A stretch of 57,429 nt of DNA from positions 1 to 57,429 of IMG/VR virus record IMGVR_UViG_3300023184_000150; one strand, written 5' to 3'. This DNA is from a virus. This document shows, one piece after another, positions 36,820 to 45,140 of the stretch. The notes beneath the pieces are model-generated. The model was not told the DNA's origin. It saw only the letters and a list, made by a program, of their open reading frames with translations, and searched no databases. Made by a program: the position numbers and the translations under genes. The stretch's first letter is position 1; each line of letters begins with the position of its first letter.

Positions 36820-37697
36820 ACTGCCATTGATGCTTTAATGGATGCATGGAAATTGTATCCAATTAATTTAACGTCTTCCATAGTAAATTTAGTTATATCG
36901 GTAATATCTGTATTAAGCTCTATTGTAGGTAATACTAATGGTACTCTACTCAATTGTTCTCTAACTTGCTCCAAGTGATTATCATATATGTGTGCATCAC
37001 CAAATGAAATAATCAATTCACCTACTGTAAGGCTGCACACTTGTGCAACCATATGTATCAATAATGCGTAACTTGCAATGTTAAAAGGCACCCCGAGAAA
37101 CATATCAGCACTACGCTGATACATATGGCAACTTAACTTACCACTACTACTTACATAAAATTGTGCCATCATGTGACAAGGAGGAAGCGCCATTAAATCA
37201 ATTTCACCGGGATTCCATGCACTGATGATATGCCTACGTCCATATGGATCTTTTTTAATACCATTAATCAATGTTTGTAATTGATCAACGTGTTTAACTG
37301 CCATGCGATTAGCGCCAAACACCGGAGCACGCCATGCTCTCCACTGAACTCCGTATATCCTACCAAGGTCTCCTTTGAATCTTGCCTTTGGTTTCCAGTA
37401 ATCTGCATTAGCATTACCAGACCAGATGGTACTTTCTGTACTAGTACGACTACCGTATAGAATCTCTTTTAAGCGATTCTCGTCCCCACTACCTTCAATA
37501 AACCATAGTAGTTCGCTAACAACAGCTTTCCAAGCTAACCGTTTTGTGGTAATAGCTGGAAATCCTTCTTGCAAATTAAACTTTAATTGCAGTCCAAATT
37601 TACTGATAGTACCAACACCTGTTCTATCAGGTCGATGCTCTCCAGTTTCTAAAATATCTGAAAGAGCATCGCGATAGGTGTGTTCGGAATCTGACAT
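36816..37697 (-). CDS. thyA: Thymidylate synthase ThyA
   Basis: A 293-residue enzyme converting dUMP to dTMP with methylene-tetrahydrofolate. The folate/dUMP site begins with HRPDRTGVGT. The catalytic Cys174 is in LPPCHMMAQF. CHMYQRSADMFLGVPFNIAS is the family signature. The length is normal. Phage ThyA supplies dTMP for an AT-rich genome. The ATG overlaps the stop of the upstream gene, and the stop overlaps that of the convergent fibre gene by 4 nt. Confidence 0.97.
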   Translation of the reverse strand: MSDSEHTYRDALSDILETGEHRPDRTGVGTISKFGLQLKFNLQEGFPAITTKRLAWKAVVSELLWFIEGSGDENRLKEILYGSRTSTESTIWSGNANADYWKPKARFKGDLGRIYGVQWRAWRAPVFGANRMAVKHVDQLQTLINGIKKDPYGRRHIISAWNPGEIDLMALPPCHMMAQFYVSSSGKLSCHMYQRSADMFLGVPFNIASYALLIHMVAQVCSLTVGELIISFGDAHIYDNHLEQVREQLSRVPLVLPTIELNTDITDITKFTMEDVKLIGYNFHASIKASMAV

Positions 37698-38335
37698 TAA
37701 GCAGCAACAGTTTTCTTAGCCTTAGATTCTTTAGCCTTTGGTGGATCAATAGCATCTGCCATTCTACGGAAATTAGCAGCATCCTTGGCTAACTTGTCAG
37801 CTTTGGAACGATATTGTTTTGCAACTAGTATAGGATCAGACACTTCTTCAGTAGATTCAATCACTACAGATTTTTTATGATCTACTACTACGACGTCTGG
37901 TACAATGATTTCTTCTTTAATTGCAGTTTCCTTAACGGTTCCTTCTTCACTAACCGCAAGATCCTCTACTCTGATTCCTTTTTGTTCAGCAATCATTTTG
38001 TTGAGTTCATCTAATTGTGTTGTTGATTGACTACTAGGAGTCATTAATACAAGATTAGTTGGGACTTTTTTAAGATGTCCGTTGGCGTGCAAGTATTGTA
38101 GCATGACAGTACCATCTGGAAATCTTCGAGAAGCAAGAATATCTGCTAGTTCATTAGCCTGTTGTCCTGAATCACTTTCAATAAGACTCATTAATGCATC
38201 ATGATATGAATCAGTTAGTCCGTTAGTACCTACTACTAATGCATTAGTGGGCTCGCCTGGAAGAGTACGATAAACTACTGCTACACGAGCAGAATTGTTT
38301 TTCATCTTTCCTACATGTTTGGTAAATTTAGCCAT
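37697..38335 (-). CDS. Conserved T4-like phage protein of unknown function
   Basis: A 212-residue protein. A conserved N-terminal domain (MAKFTKHVGKMKNNSARVAV, then DSYHDALMSLIESDSGQQ) is followed by an acidic/Val-rich linker and a Lys/Ala-rich C-terminal helix. I recall similar proteins in many T4-like cyanophages, always without a function. The ribosome-binding site AAGGAG is well placed. It is the second gene of a set running VWA to ThyA. Confidence 0.7.
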   Translation of the reverse strand: MAKFTKHVGKMKNNSARVAVVYRTLPGEPTNALVVGTNGLTDSYHDALMSLIESDSGQQANELADILASRRFPDGTVMLQYLHANGHLKKVPTNLVLMTPSSQSTTQLDELNKMIAEQKGIRVEDLAVSEEGTVKETAIKEEIIVPDVVVVDHKKSVVIESTEEVSDPILVAKQYRSKADKLAKDAANFRRMADAIDPPKAKESKAKKTVAA

Positions 38336-38350
38336 GCTACTCTCCTTGTA

Positions 38351-38566
38351 TTATTCTGCGGCTGCAGGCTGATCTTCAGTCTTCGGTGGTGCTACTGCAA
38401 CTAAAAATGCATTTAGTTTGTCATAGGTTGCACCGACTGCTGAAATTTCATTAGCAGCAAATACACCACGGCGAATTCCCACTTCTACAATTGATCGTAG
38501 ATTTGCTAGATCGGTAATTGTAAGTTCTGGTGTTGCGGCAGTTTCTTGAGGTTGATTTTCTTCCAT
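38351..38566 (-). CDS. Small conserved phage protein
   Basis: A 71-residue protein with a conserved helical centre, ITDLANLRSIVEVGIRRGVF, flanked by acidic Pro/Glu/Gln-rich tails. It resembles a small conserved protein of T4-like cyanophages, function unknown. A good AAGGAAA ribosome-binding site precedes it. The tails and predicted helix suggest a small partner protein, but no partner is indicated. Confidence 0.65.
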   Translation of the reverse strand: MEENQPQETAATPELTITDLANLRSIVEVGIRRGVFAANEISAVGATYDKLNAFLVAVAPPKTEDQPAAAE

Positions 38567-38567
38567 T

Positions 38568-38852
38568 TTATTTTTCCTTATGTAAATTATTGCATCCTAT
38601 TGCTAGCATGGTTAGTTCTTTCGGATCTTCCATTCCTATTTCAGTAGTAACTTTGATTTTCCTGTTTTGATCTAAACCATATCCTTCTAGAATGGCATAT
38701 CTACCATTCAAATTATATTCAATCCAATGTTCGATGTCTTTAACATTAAATCTATGCTCTATTTTTAAAATCGTAAAATGCTCTGGAATAAAGGATAGTT
38801 TCCTTAATCCTAATAATCCCAAAGCATTTATTGTTCCTCTATTTAGAGACAT
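38568..38852 (-). CDS. Small protein of unknown function
   Basis: A 94-residue protein I do not recognise. It has a mixed alpha/beta look (HFTILKIEHRFNVKDIEHWI, then NGRYAILEGYGLD). Its start follows a perfect late-promoter box, so it may be expressed late, unlike the early-looking neighbours. It ends one base before the next small gene. Confidence 0.55.
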   Translation of the reverse strand: MSLNRGTINALGLLGLRKLSFIPEHFTILKIEHRFNVKDIEHWIEYNLNGRYAILEGYGLDQNRKIKVTTEIGMEDPKELTMLAIGCNNLHKEK

Positions 38853-38864
38853 TATATACCTATT

Positions 38865-40133
38865 TTATTTATAATGTGCAGTCTGACCATAGGGTGCAAT
38901 TATGGTTTCGTTGCCGTGAATAATAAACAATGTATCACAGTAATCTTCATCACCCCAGCTGCCGCAAGGATATCCATCAGTGAACATAATGAATTTTTTA
39001 GGTTCAATATTTTGATTCTTCATAAATTCAAAATTCACATCAAAATCAGTACCACCGCCGCCCTTACATTCATAAGATGTAATGTCATCAGCAGAATCTC
39101 CTGAAAAACAAGCATAGTTATAAATCTCTGTGTCAAAGCACCAGAGATCTAATTTAAAATCTTTGTACTCGTCCATAATGCCTTTAACCTCACTGATGAA
39201 ATCTTTAGCCATTGCGTCTGAAATACTACCACTCATGTCAATTGCTACTGAAACATCTACGGTTTCGTCATTCATTAAGCCTGGAAGAATAGCACCGCAA
39301 TGTTGGCTCTTACGATTTGGGCGGTTGAAACTAAAATTGCTTTTTAGAATACTTTGAATATTCATACGCAACATCTGACGCCAATCCATTTTAGGCTCAG
39401 TAAAGTCACCGATCATACGTTGGATACCAGCAGGCACTCGTCCAGCACCTGCAGATTGTGCAGCCGCCACCATTGCCTCTTTGATCTCATCACGGATCTG
39501 TTTCTTTTCCTCAGCGGTTAGTTTAGGACGACCTTTGCCACTACCATCGACATCACCGTCATTCCCACCGCCTTCACTATTACCGTCATCACCGTCATCT
39601 AGATGTTCGTCTAGCAATTCACCTAGTGAAGCAATATCAATCTTATCTGCTTTTTCGTAAAGAATGTCGTAGATTTGTTCATAGCTCATGCCACGATATT
39701 TGTCGTCTTGATAAATTTTAATAAAGTTTGGAACAATGCCAATACGTTCATCTTTTAGAATTTGATTTGTTGCATAGTCTGCGGCAATATTTGACAATAC
39801 AGGATCACGATGATCACGACGACCCATATGATCAAATACATTATGTAGAACTTCATGTGCAAATCCAAACTCTGCTTCTTTAGGAGTTAGTTTATTAACA
39901 AAGCCGTTATTGTAATAAAAGTTACGACCGTCTGTAGCCAATGTACCGCACCAATCAGATGCATCTACCATTTTAAGACGTGTAGCTAAATTGCCAAAGA
40001 ATGGATGACGTAGCAATAGTCCAACACGAGCAGTAATAAGTTTATCTAAGATCTTATTCTTTTCTGTTGTGGTGAATTCTTTGCTGGCCCAATCTTGTTT
40101 TTTAACTTTCTCTGTTTTCATTACTGACGACAT
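38865..40133 (-). CDS. VWA-domain protein with N-terminal zinc-metallopeptidase motif
   Basis: A 422-residue protein. The N-terminal domain (about 1-170) has a HEVLH motif at 93-97, the HExxH zinc signature of the DUF2201-type putative metallopeptidase domain. An acidic Gly-rich linker follows (about 175-200). The C-terminal VWA-like domain has a MIDAS: DMSGS at 299-303, GGGGTDF at 358-364, and a Thr/Asp pair in FTDGYP. Such proteins pair with MoxR-type AAA+ ATPases, and one is encoded immediately upstream. The two genes are separated by a terminator and a promoter, so they can be expressed independently. The partner complex probably remodels or cleaves another protein; the target is unknown. 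Confidence 0.82.
   Translation of the reverse strand: MSSVMKTEKVKKQDWASKEFTTTEKNKILDKLITARVGLLLRHPFFGNLATRLKMVDASDWCGTLATDGRNFYYNNGFVNKLTPKEAEFGFAHEVLHNVFDHMGRRDHRDPVLSNIAADYATNQILKDERIGIVPNFIKIYQDDKYRGMSYEQIYDILYEKADKIDIASLGELLDEHLDDGDDGNSEGGGNDGDVDGSGKGRPKLTAEEKKQIRDEIKEAMVAAAQSAGAGRVPAGIQRMIGDFTEPKMDWRQMLRMNIQSILKSNFSFNRPNRKSQHCGAILPGLMNDETVDVSVAIDMSGSISDAMAKDFISEVKGIMDEYKDFKLDLWCFDTEIYNYACFSGDSADDITSYECKGGGGTDFDVNFEFMKNQNIEPKKFIMFTDGYPCGSWGDEDYCDTLFIIHGNETIIAPYGQTAHYK
38866..38873 (-). promoter_or_regulatory. Perfect T4-type late promoter box
   Basis: TATAAATA on the minus strand, 13 bp before the ATG at 38852. It overlaps the last codons of the VWA gene and would drive the 94-residue gene and the genes to thyA late in infection. 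Confidence 0.6.
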
Positions 40134-40161
40134 AGTGTATCCTTTTAGTGTTCGAGTGTAT

Positions 40162-40190
40162 ATTATACATTAAATTTATCAAAAGAGCAA
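40162..40190 (-). promoter_or_regulatory. Sigma70-type promoter for the VWA gene
   Basis: TTGCTC (40185-40190) and TATAAT (40162-40167) on the minus strand, 17 bp apart, 29 bp before the ATG. Confidence 0.6.
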
Positions 40191-40192
40191 GT

Positions 40193-40213
40193 AAAAAGGG
40201 TCCCTAAGGACCC
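40193..40213 (-). terminator. Rho-independent terminator after the MoxR-type gene
   Basis: On the minus strand GGGTCC, a 4-nt loop TTAG and GGACCC are followed directly by TTTTT. It ends the MoxR transcript just before the VWA promoter. Confidence 0.75.
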
Positions 40214-40217
40214 AATT

Positions 40218-41300
40218 TTAACCTTCCATTGCTTGGATAATGTATTTGCCATACTTCTCATGGAAGCGATCAAAGTTCTTCAACTTACTTGCATCAAACG
40301 GCAGTTCATAACTAGTTAATGCAACTTTGGCACCCATAACAATTAGCTCAGTTGGGAAGTTCTCCATTAAGAATTCGAAGAAGTTATCTGCCATTTCGTC
40401 CCAGCCTTTAACTTTCTTGCGATCTGCTTCTTGCAGTTCGTAACAAAGACTAATGCTCAACGAGTACATTGCAGAGATTTCTTTGATACTAGACTTCTTA
40501 ACCTTACCTGCCAAAATGTCTGAAGGGTTAGGCATCTGTTTAGCAACACGGCGATGAGCCATAAACTTAACAGCAAGACCTTCGCCGACTGCACCTGCAA
40601 TCAAATCAGTTAATGTAGAATCGGACACATCGTCATCTTCAAGCAATTCGCTAACAAAAGACCAAGAACGAGGAGTAGCAAACGCACGACTTGCGGACTT
40701 AGGATCAAAGTCGTATAGGTCTTGTTTAGCAAAGCCCAAGTAACCAACAACTTGTTCATGCAAGCGATTCTTAACAGCCCATTCTTGCCAATCTTCGTAG
40801 TCTGTACGCAATTCCAAATGCAAGAAACGATTAGCTAACGGAGCAGGCATGCGATATGTAACACCTTTGTCAGTTTCACGATTACCTGCTGCTACAATAG
40901 CAACACCTTTTGGTAGTTGATAAGTTCCAACACGACGATTAAGAACCAATTGGAAAGCCGCTGCCTGTGTAGCAGGTGCCGCCGAGTTCAACTCATCCAA
41001 GAAAAGGATAGCAGTTGATTCTGGATCAGTGGGCAATTCTGCAGGAGGAGCCCATGTCATAGTGTTTTCGTTACTATTGTAATATGGAATACCTTTAATG
41101 TCAGTAGGTTCCCAAAGGCTCAAACGTACATCAATTACTTCACGAGCTTGTTCGTCGCCCAGTTGTTTAATGATGTCCGATTTACCAATACCGGGAGGGC
41201 CCCACATGAACACAGGGCGCTGCTTTTTCAAGCATTTACGGATTGCTAGTTTAGCTTCGTTAGGGCTAACGGTACGATTTGCGGAAATTTTCTCTGCCAT
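40218..41300 (-). CDS. MoxR-type AAA+ ATPase
   Basis: A 360-residue AAA+ protein. The Walker A GPPGIGKS is at 34-41, the Walker B AILFLDELN at 97-105, a sensor-1 AAGNRE near 138-143, and arginine-finger-type residues in the PAPLANRF segment. MoxR ATPases act as chaperones for VWA-domain partners, and such a partner lies directly downstream. A consensus host promoter (TTGACA, 17 bp, TATAAT) precedes the gene and a rho-independent terminator follows it. It is therefore a single-gene unit likely to be expressed strongly and early. Confidence 0.9.
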   Translation of the reverse strand: MAEKISANRTVSPNEAKLAIRKCLKKQRPVFMWGPPGIGKSDIIKQLGDEQAREVIDVRLSLWEPTDIKGIPYYNSNENTMTWAPPAELPTDPESTAILFLDELNSAAPATQAAAFQLVLNRRVGTYQLPKGVAIVAAGNRETDKGVTYRMPAPLANRFLHLELRTDYEDWQEWAVKNRLHEQVVGYLGFAKQDLYDFDPKSASRAFATPRSWSFVSELLEDDDVSDSTLTDLIAGAVGEGLAVKFMAHRRVAKQMPNPSDILAGKVKKSSIKEISAMYSLSISLCYELQEADRKKVKGWDEMADNFFEFLMENFPTELIVMGAKVALTSYELPFDASKLKNFDRFHEKYGKYIIQAMEG

Positions 41301-41362
41301 AAAAAACTTTCAGTGGTTTAGTTAATTAAAAATACTATTGCTTCTTGCTGTAGTATGTATTA

Positions 41363-41391
41363 ATTATACTGCATTTTGCTTCTATTGTCAA
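41363..41391 (-). promoter_or_regulatory. Consensus sigma70 promoter for the MoxR-type gene
   Basis: TTGACA (41386-41391) and TATAAT (41363-41368) on the minus strand with 17 bp between. Both hexamers are perfect matches. The leader is about 60 nt. Confidence 0.8.
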
Positions 41392-41396
41392 GTACT

Positions 41397-41777
41397 TTAT
41401 TGTTTTTCAGCAAATCTCTTCTGTGCTCGTTGTAATTTTTGGAGATTTCCTGCAAATAGAACCAGTTGTACAGCCATCTTTTCTCCAAAAAGATATATTT
41501 CTTTGTGGGTTATATAAAATGGACAATCAATATTCCGATCTATCCAAAGCAAAAGTGAGTTATTAACATAAATGGACTCATCAAATTCTACTCTGTGATG
41601 TTTTATACCGGCATCAACCAAGCATTCAAACCCTTTTTCAGTGAGCCATAACCCGCCTTTTTCTTTAAGTCTGATGTTTTGCCAAAATACATGTACTAGT
41701 TTTCTTATAGATTTATCGTCAGTAGCAAGCCCGAGCTGTTCTGCTACATATTTGGTAATTTTAATTTTTGGATTCAT
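41397..41777 (-). CDS. Conserved phage protein of unknown function
   Basis: A 126-residue protein starting at 41777 (MNPKIKITKYV); an alternative ATG lies 15 nt upstream. It has KLVHVFWQNIRLKEKGGLWL, then TEKGFECLVDAGIK, then FGEKMAVQLVLFAGNLQKLQ. I recall similar proteins in T4-like marine phages, without a known role. The helix-rich N-terminus and mixed C-terminus do not match a DNA-binding fold I know. It overlaps the end of the upstream gene by 17 nt, so translation is probably coupled. Confidence 0.6.
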   Translation of the reverse strand: MNPKIKITKYVAEQLGLATDDKSIRKLVHVFWQNIRLKEKGGLWLTEKGFECLVDAGIKHHRVEFDESIYVNNSLLLWIDRNIDCPFYITHKEIYLFGEKMAVQLVLFAGNLQKLQRAQKRFAEKQ

Positions 41778-42060
41778 CGGTGATTTTCTCACCTGTAGTT
41801 AGTTTATACACAGAAAACTCAGTAGAATTGAACATTTTATTTAATTTTTCGGCTAGGTTAAATGCATGTCCGCTGTTAGCAAAGGATACTTTCTTATACT
41901 TTGGACCTACTTCCTGTGCAACCATACTACTGGTTTTTAGATTGATTGGTTTATCTTGATAAAACACAGACCAAACGGCGTCAGATTCCAAAACTTGATC
42001 TGTTTTATATGATTTTTTGTTTGTTATCTCTAACAATACATTAGGTTTAGGTCTTGACAT
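41761..42060 (-). CDS. Small protein of unknown function
   Basis: A 99-residue protein from ATG 42060 (MSRPKPNVLLEI). This start has a TGGAGAG ribosome-binding site and a late box 29 bp upstream; the longer frame to 42120 would overlap the neighbour. The protein is basic with mixed alpha/beta character (AVWSVFYQDKPINLKTSS, then NLAEKLNKMF). I do not recognise it. Confidence 0.55.
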   Translation of the reverse strand: MSRPKPNVLLEITNKKSYKTDQVLESDAVWSVFYQDKPINLKTSSMVAQEVGPKYKKVSFANSGHAFNLAEKLNKMFNSTEFSVYKLTTGEKITDESKN

Positions 42061-42089
42061 TATATACGACTCTCCAAAAAGTGCGTATA

Positions 42090-42097
42090 TATTTATC
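42090..42097 (-). promoter_or_regulatory. Late-type promoter box
   Basis: GATAAATA on the minus strand, 29 bp before the ATG at 42060, a typical late-promoter distance. One mismatch to TATAAATA. Confidence 0.5.
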
Positions 42098-42103
42098 GGA
42101 TTT

Positions 42104-42319
42104 TTAAAACTTTCCACCATCCATTTTTACTTCAATATTAGATGATGCAGCAACAATCTGATCTAATTGACCTGCTAATCGCGCCATAACTATTGATAAG
42201 CTATTTTGTAAATCAGTTGCTTCTTTTATTGTTAAAAGAACAGTTTGTTGATTGCTTTTTATAGCAATTCTAGTCTTATTTAAGAATTCTTCAATTGGAT
42301 ATGTGTTTAGTTGCATCAT
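42104..42319 (-). CDS. Small phage protein of unknown function
   Basis: A 71-residue, mostly helical protein (IEEFLNKTRIAIKSNQQTVL, then IKEATDLQNSLSIVMARL). The ATG overlaps the preceding stop as ATGA; a second ATG follows immediately. It looks like a small conserved protein of T4-like phages. A coiled-coil dimer is plausible. Confidence 0.55.
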   Translation of the reverse strand: MMQLNTYPIEEFLNKTRIAIKSNQQTVLLTIKEATDLQNSLSIVMARLAGQLDQIVAASSNIEVKMDGGKF

Positions 42320-42783
42320 AATTTGTTAATGGTATTTAAAACATTCTTCATTTCCTGCTCTGTTTTGTAGGGACCGTGAAATGGATAGCGTTCTAATGTA
42401 ATTAATTTAGGGCAAAAACTTTTAACCCATCCTTTACGAAATTGAATTACATAATATCCTGCACAATATTGACTTTTGCTCTTAGAACTTTTAGCATACA
42501 ACGGTAATTTTTTCTTTACATTATACACAGGTTCAAATGGTTTTGAGCTGCATGGGTAATTGTAAATAGTATATGTGAGCGGCTCTATTTCAAAAGTATG
42601 TTTAATACTGTTATTATCAAGAGTTTCGACTATGTCTTTATAATTTTTAATACTAATCATTTGACCTTTACGTAAGAATATATATCCTTTTTTGTTCTTA
42701 GCAATAGATCCAATCTTTTTACCTGAATCTTCAATGATCCATTCTTTATTGGGAATTAATACTTTTGAAATTACTGCATTCAT
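42316..42783 (-). CDS. Conserved phage protein of unknown function
   Basis: A 155-residue basic protein. Aromatic/basic segments such as KKKLPLYAKSSKSKSQYCAG and GWVKSFCPKLITLERYPFHG stand out; I recall related hypothetical proteins in cyanophages. Two to three Cys are present but no clear metal site. Its ATG overlaps the RNase H stop as ATGA, so it is coupled to the replication nuclease gene. Confidence 0.6.
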   Translation of the reverse strand: MNAVISKVLIPNKEWIIEDSGKKIGSIAKNKKGYIFLRKGQMISIKNYKDIVETLDNNSIKHTFEIEPLTYTIYNYPCSSKPFEPVYNVKKKLPLYAKSSKSKSQYCAGYYVIQFRKGWVKSFCPKLITLERYPFHGPYKTEQEMKNVLNTINKL

Positions 42784-43772
42784 GCTATATACCTCGCATT
42801 TAGTGGTTCTGCATAACTTTGCACCTGTTCGCTGATTTTGTTTAGATCATATTCAGAGCATAGTTTAAGCAATCTTACTCCAACTTGTGGAATATTTTTT
42901 TCTGCTTGTGTAGCAGTATCTATTGTTTCTTTAATTAACTCTTTAATGTTATCCGGTTGTGCTGTTAAATCGCACAGTTGTACATTACGAGTGTAATCAT
43001 CTAATACACGATGCTCGACACCTTCGTGGTCAGACCAACGTTGCAACATGAGATTGTTCCAATTATAGCCTTTGGATTCTCTGTCGGCAAAGGCATCACG
43101 GAGACCAACTTTATTCTTTGTGCCTTTCTCACGTACTCCCGGATAAGCACTAAAGATGTTGTCAGAGGTGTCTCCACGCATACACTTTTCAAAGAGTAAC
43201 CATGCTGGGTCTGGTGCGCCTTTTGGCAAATTAGTTTTTTTATCTTTAACAGGCTTACCTTTTTCATCAAAGTATCCCTCGTGTGTAGTTGTAATCTGCA
43301 TTACACCATTATATTGGCGAACATTTGGTGCAACAAGTTGTGCAAAATCTCCATCTGTTGAAATAATAATATGATTGTCAGCAGGATGACTTTGAATCCA
43401 TCCTGCAATTAAATCATCTGCTTCTAATTGCTGATGTTGTAATACTGTACAGTTAGTCTTGTTAGTAATATAATCTTTAAACTCGTCAAACGTTTCCCAA
43501 AATACACGATCTTCTTCTGCTTCTCTTGGACTTTGAGCAGCACGGGCTTCTGTACGTTGCCGTTTGTAAGGAGCATATATGTCCTTTCGCCATGATCGAC
43601 CTTCTAAAAAGAAGATAACATGATCACCTTTAAAGTCGCGCCATGCTTTACGAACACTACCCAATACAGTAGCAAGACTCATACCAATCTTATCATTTAG
43701 ATCACCGCGAGTAGCGTGTCTTGCACGGAAGAATGTATTTGCTGTATCTACTAAGATGTATGTTTTATTCAT
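42780..43772 (-). CDS. rnh: RNase H / 5'-3' exonuclease (T4 rnh-like, FEN family)
   Basis: A 330-residue flap-nuclease-family enzyme that removes RNA primers from lagging-strand fragments. Acidic metal ligands are visible in LVDTANTFFRA (N-terminus), LEADDLIAGWI, and ISTDGDFAQL. MRGDTSDNI precedes the helical clamp segment. The PYKRQR basic arch is near residue 70. The length fits T4 RNase H (305). It is coupled by TAATG to the upstream gene. Confidence 0.92.
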   Translation of the reverse strand: MNKTYILVDTANTFFRARHATRGDLNDKIGMSLATVLGSVRKAWRDFKGDHVIFFLEGRSWRKDIYAPYKRQRTEARAAQSPREAEEDRVFWETFDEFKDYITNKTNCTVLQHQQLEADDLIAGWIQSHPADNHIIISTDGDFAQLVAPNVRQYNGVMQITTTHEGYFDEKGKPVKDKKTNLPKGAPDPAWLLFEKCMRGDTSDNIFSAYPGVREKGTKNKVGLRDAFADRESKGYNWNNLMLQRWSDHEGVEHRVLDDYTRNVQLCDLTAQPDNIKELIKETIDTATQAEKNIPQVGVRLLKLCSEYDLNKISEQVQSYAEPLNARYIA

Positions 43773-44176
43773 TAAGAAATTTCCGATCTACCGTCACCTA
43801 AATTATTAACATTAATGTAACCACTTCCTCGGCGATCCATATTAATATCTGCCTCACTCCCGATATTCCTGCATAGATCCTGAAACCATTGATCAACAAT
43901 AGATTCCTCGGTATCACCCTGATAGCCGTTACTTTTTAATTGTAACACAAAATACTCGTTCCAGTCAAGTTCAAAAAAACCATTGCGAATATTATCTTTA
44001 TTGACATGTGTATCAAGAACTGCTACCCACGGTTCTTTCTTTTCTGTAGCAATCTCTTTGGCTGTTTTCTGTTTCTTTGCTTTTGGTACTACTTCTTTAA
44101 GTTCCGGTACTAAAGGCTCCTCTACCACCGACTGCTTGTCTTTAATGCCAAATAAATTTTTAATAAATTTTTTCAT
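43772..44176 (-). CDS. Conserved phage protein of unknown function
   Basis: A 134-residue protein. A hydrophobic/basic N-terminus MKKFIKNLFG is followed by a Lys/Glu linker and a conserved C-terminal domain (NGFFELDWNEYFVLQLKSNG, then DQWFQDLCRNIGSE, then RRGSGYINV). Relatives occur in T4-like cyanophages. The start is ambiguous: 44176 has an AAGAGA site, whereas an ATG at 44224 overlaps the QueE stop as TAATG and would add 16 residues. Function unknown. Confidence 0.62.
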   Translation of the reverse strand: MKKFIKNLFGIKDKQSVVEEPLVPELKEVVPKAKKQKTAKEIATEKKEPWVAVLDTHVNKDNIRNGFFELDWNEYFVLQLKSNGYQGDTEESIVDQWFQDLCRNIGSEADINMDRRGSGYINVNNLGDGRSEIS

Positions 44177-44223
44177 TCTATTTTCTCTTGGTATGTATAT
44201 AACGGCTTGATCTAGGATACCCA

Positions 44224-45078
44224 TTAAGTTCCCCACTCATTTTTAAAGAGTGGTACTTGTAGTCTATCACTATATCGTAGTCCATGTTTCATTGCTAGTA
44301 ATGCTACATTACGATTGTTCATGGCATACACACTTTCAACTCCGCCTACTGGCATTAGATAAACATGTCCTGTAAATCCTGCACTACGATATGCGGCAAT
44401 GGCACACTCGGCATCAGCAAAGTCTTGTTCTGTGGCAATAACAAACTTCAAATATGCTGTGCCATATTCTTCATACTCACATACACGGTCAGGTTTAATA
44501 GCATCTTCCCACGCTTCACCACTGCATGGTAATTTAGCACTTACGCTAAATGTAACGTCTCTATAGAAGTCAATATCATCAGAATGATATTTCCATGTAT
44601 GCAAATATTGTTTAAATTCTTTTGTTAGACGAAATGTACCATTTGTCTCAAATGTAATTTCTTTAAGACCTTTCATCTTAGGATGACTTAGTAAGTCTGG
44701 ATATTGTTTTTGCCAACCTAACAATGGCTCACCCCCAGTAATAACTAGATGCTCATCACGCCATTCACCGTGTGGAAGAATTTCCATAATGCGTTCTATA
44801 ATTGCATCTGTCGTAAGCAATGGACTTAGGTCTTTAAAACGTGGATCCCAACTTGCATAACTATCACATCCTGTGCTAACTAGTGGCAACATTTTATAAT
44901 CTGTATATTTGATTGGATCTATATTATTTGCTTCTTCGCTTAGTTCACCACGTGGCATACCAAACCCTGCACATTTAAAGTTACATCCGAATGTACGTAA
45001 GAAAACAGAAGGAACACCCATATAGCGTCCTTCACCTTGAATTGAATAGAATAGTTCTGCTATTTTGATTTTTGACAT
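44224..45078 (-). CDS. queE: 7-carboxy-7-deazaguanine synthase QueE
   Basis: A 284-residue radical-SAM enzyme converting 6-carboxy-tetrahydropterin to 7-carboxy-7-deazaguanine, the committed step to preQ0. The QueE signature FYSIQGEGRYMG is at the N-terminus, with C32xxxC36 and then CDSYASW (C71), ITGGEPLL, and an ETNGT block. The third cluster cysteine is 34 residues after the second instead of the usual two, so the cluster loop carries an insertion. A host-type promoter (TTGACT, 16 bp, TATAAT) lies just upstream. In phages this pathway feeds DNA modification, in line with the DpdA-like gene nearby. Confidence 0.88.
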   Translation of the reverse strand: MSKIKIAELFYSIQGEGRYMGVPSVFLRTFGCNFKCAGFGMPRGELSEEANNIDPIKYTDYKMLPLVSTGCDSYASWDPRFKDLSPLLTTDAIIERIMEILPHGEWRDEHLVITGGEPLLGWQKQYPDLLSHPKMKGLKEITFETNGTFRLTKEFKQYLHTWKYHSDDIDFYRDVTFSVSAKLPCSGEAWEDAIKPDRVCEYEEYGTAYLKFVIATEQDFADAECAIAAYRSAGFTGHVYLMPVGGVESVYAMNNRNVALLAMKHGLRYSDRLQVPLFKNEWGT

Positions 45079-45096
45079 ATTAAACCTCGATAAGTA

Positions 45097-45124
45097 ATTA
45101 TATACTTTTATTTAGAAAAGTCAA
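45097..45124 (-). promoter_or_regulatory. Sigma70-type promoter for queE
   Basis: TTGACT (45119-45124) and TATAAT (45097-45102) on the minus strand, 16 bp apart, in the 62-bp divergent gap with the radical-SAM gene. Confidence 0.65.
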
Positions 45125-45140
45125 CCCTATTGAATAAAAT

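Noticed and set aside
45066-45106. Rightward sigma70 promoter for the radical-SAM gene
   Set aside because: A TTGACA and a TATACT occur on the plus strand but are more than 20 bp apart, outside the functional range.
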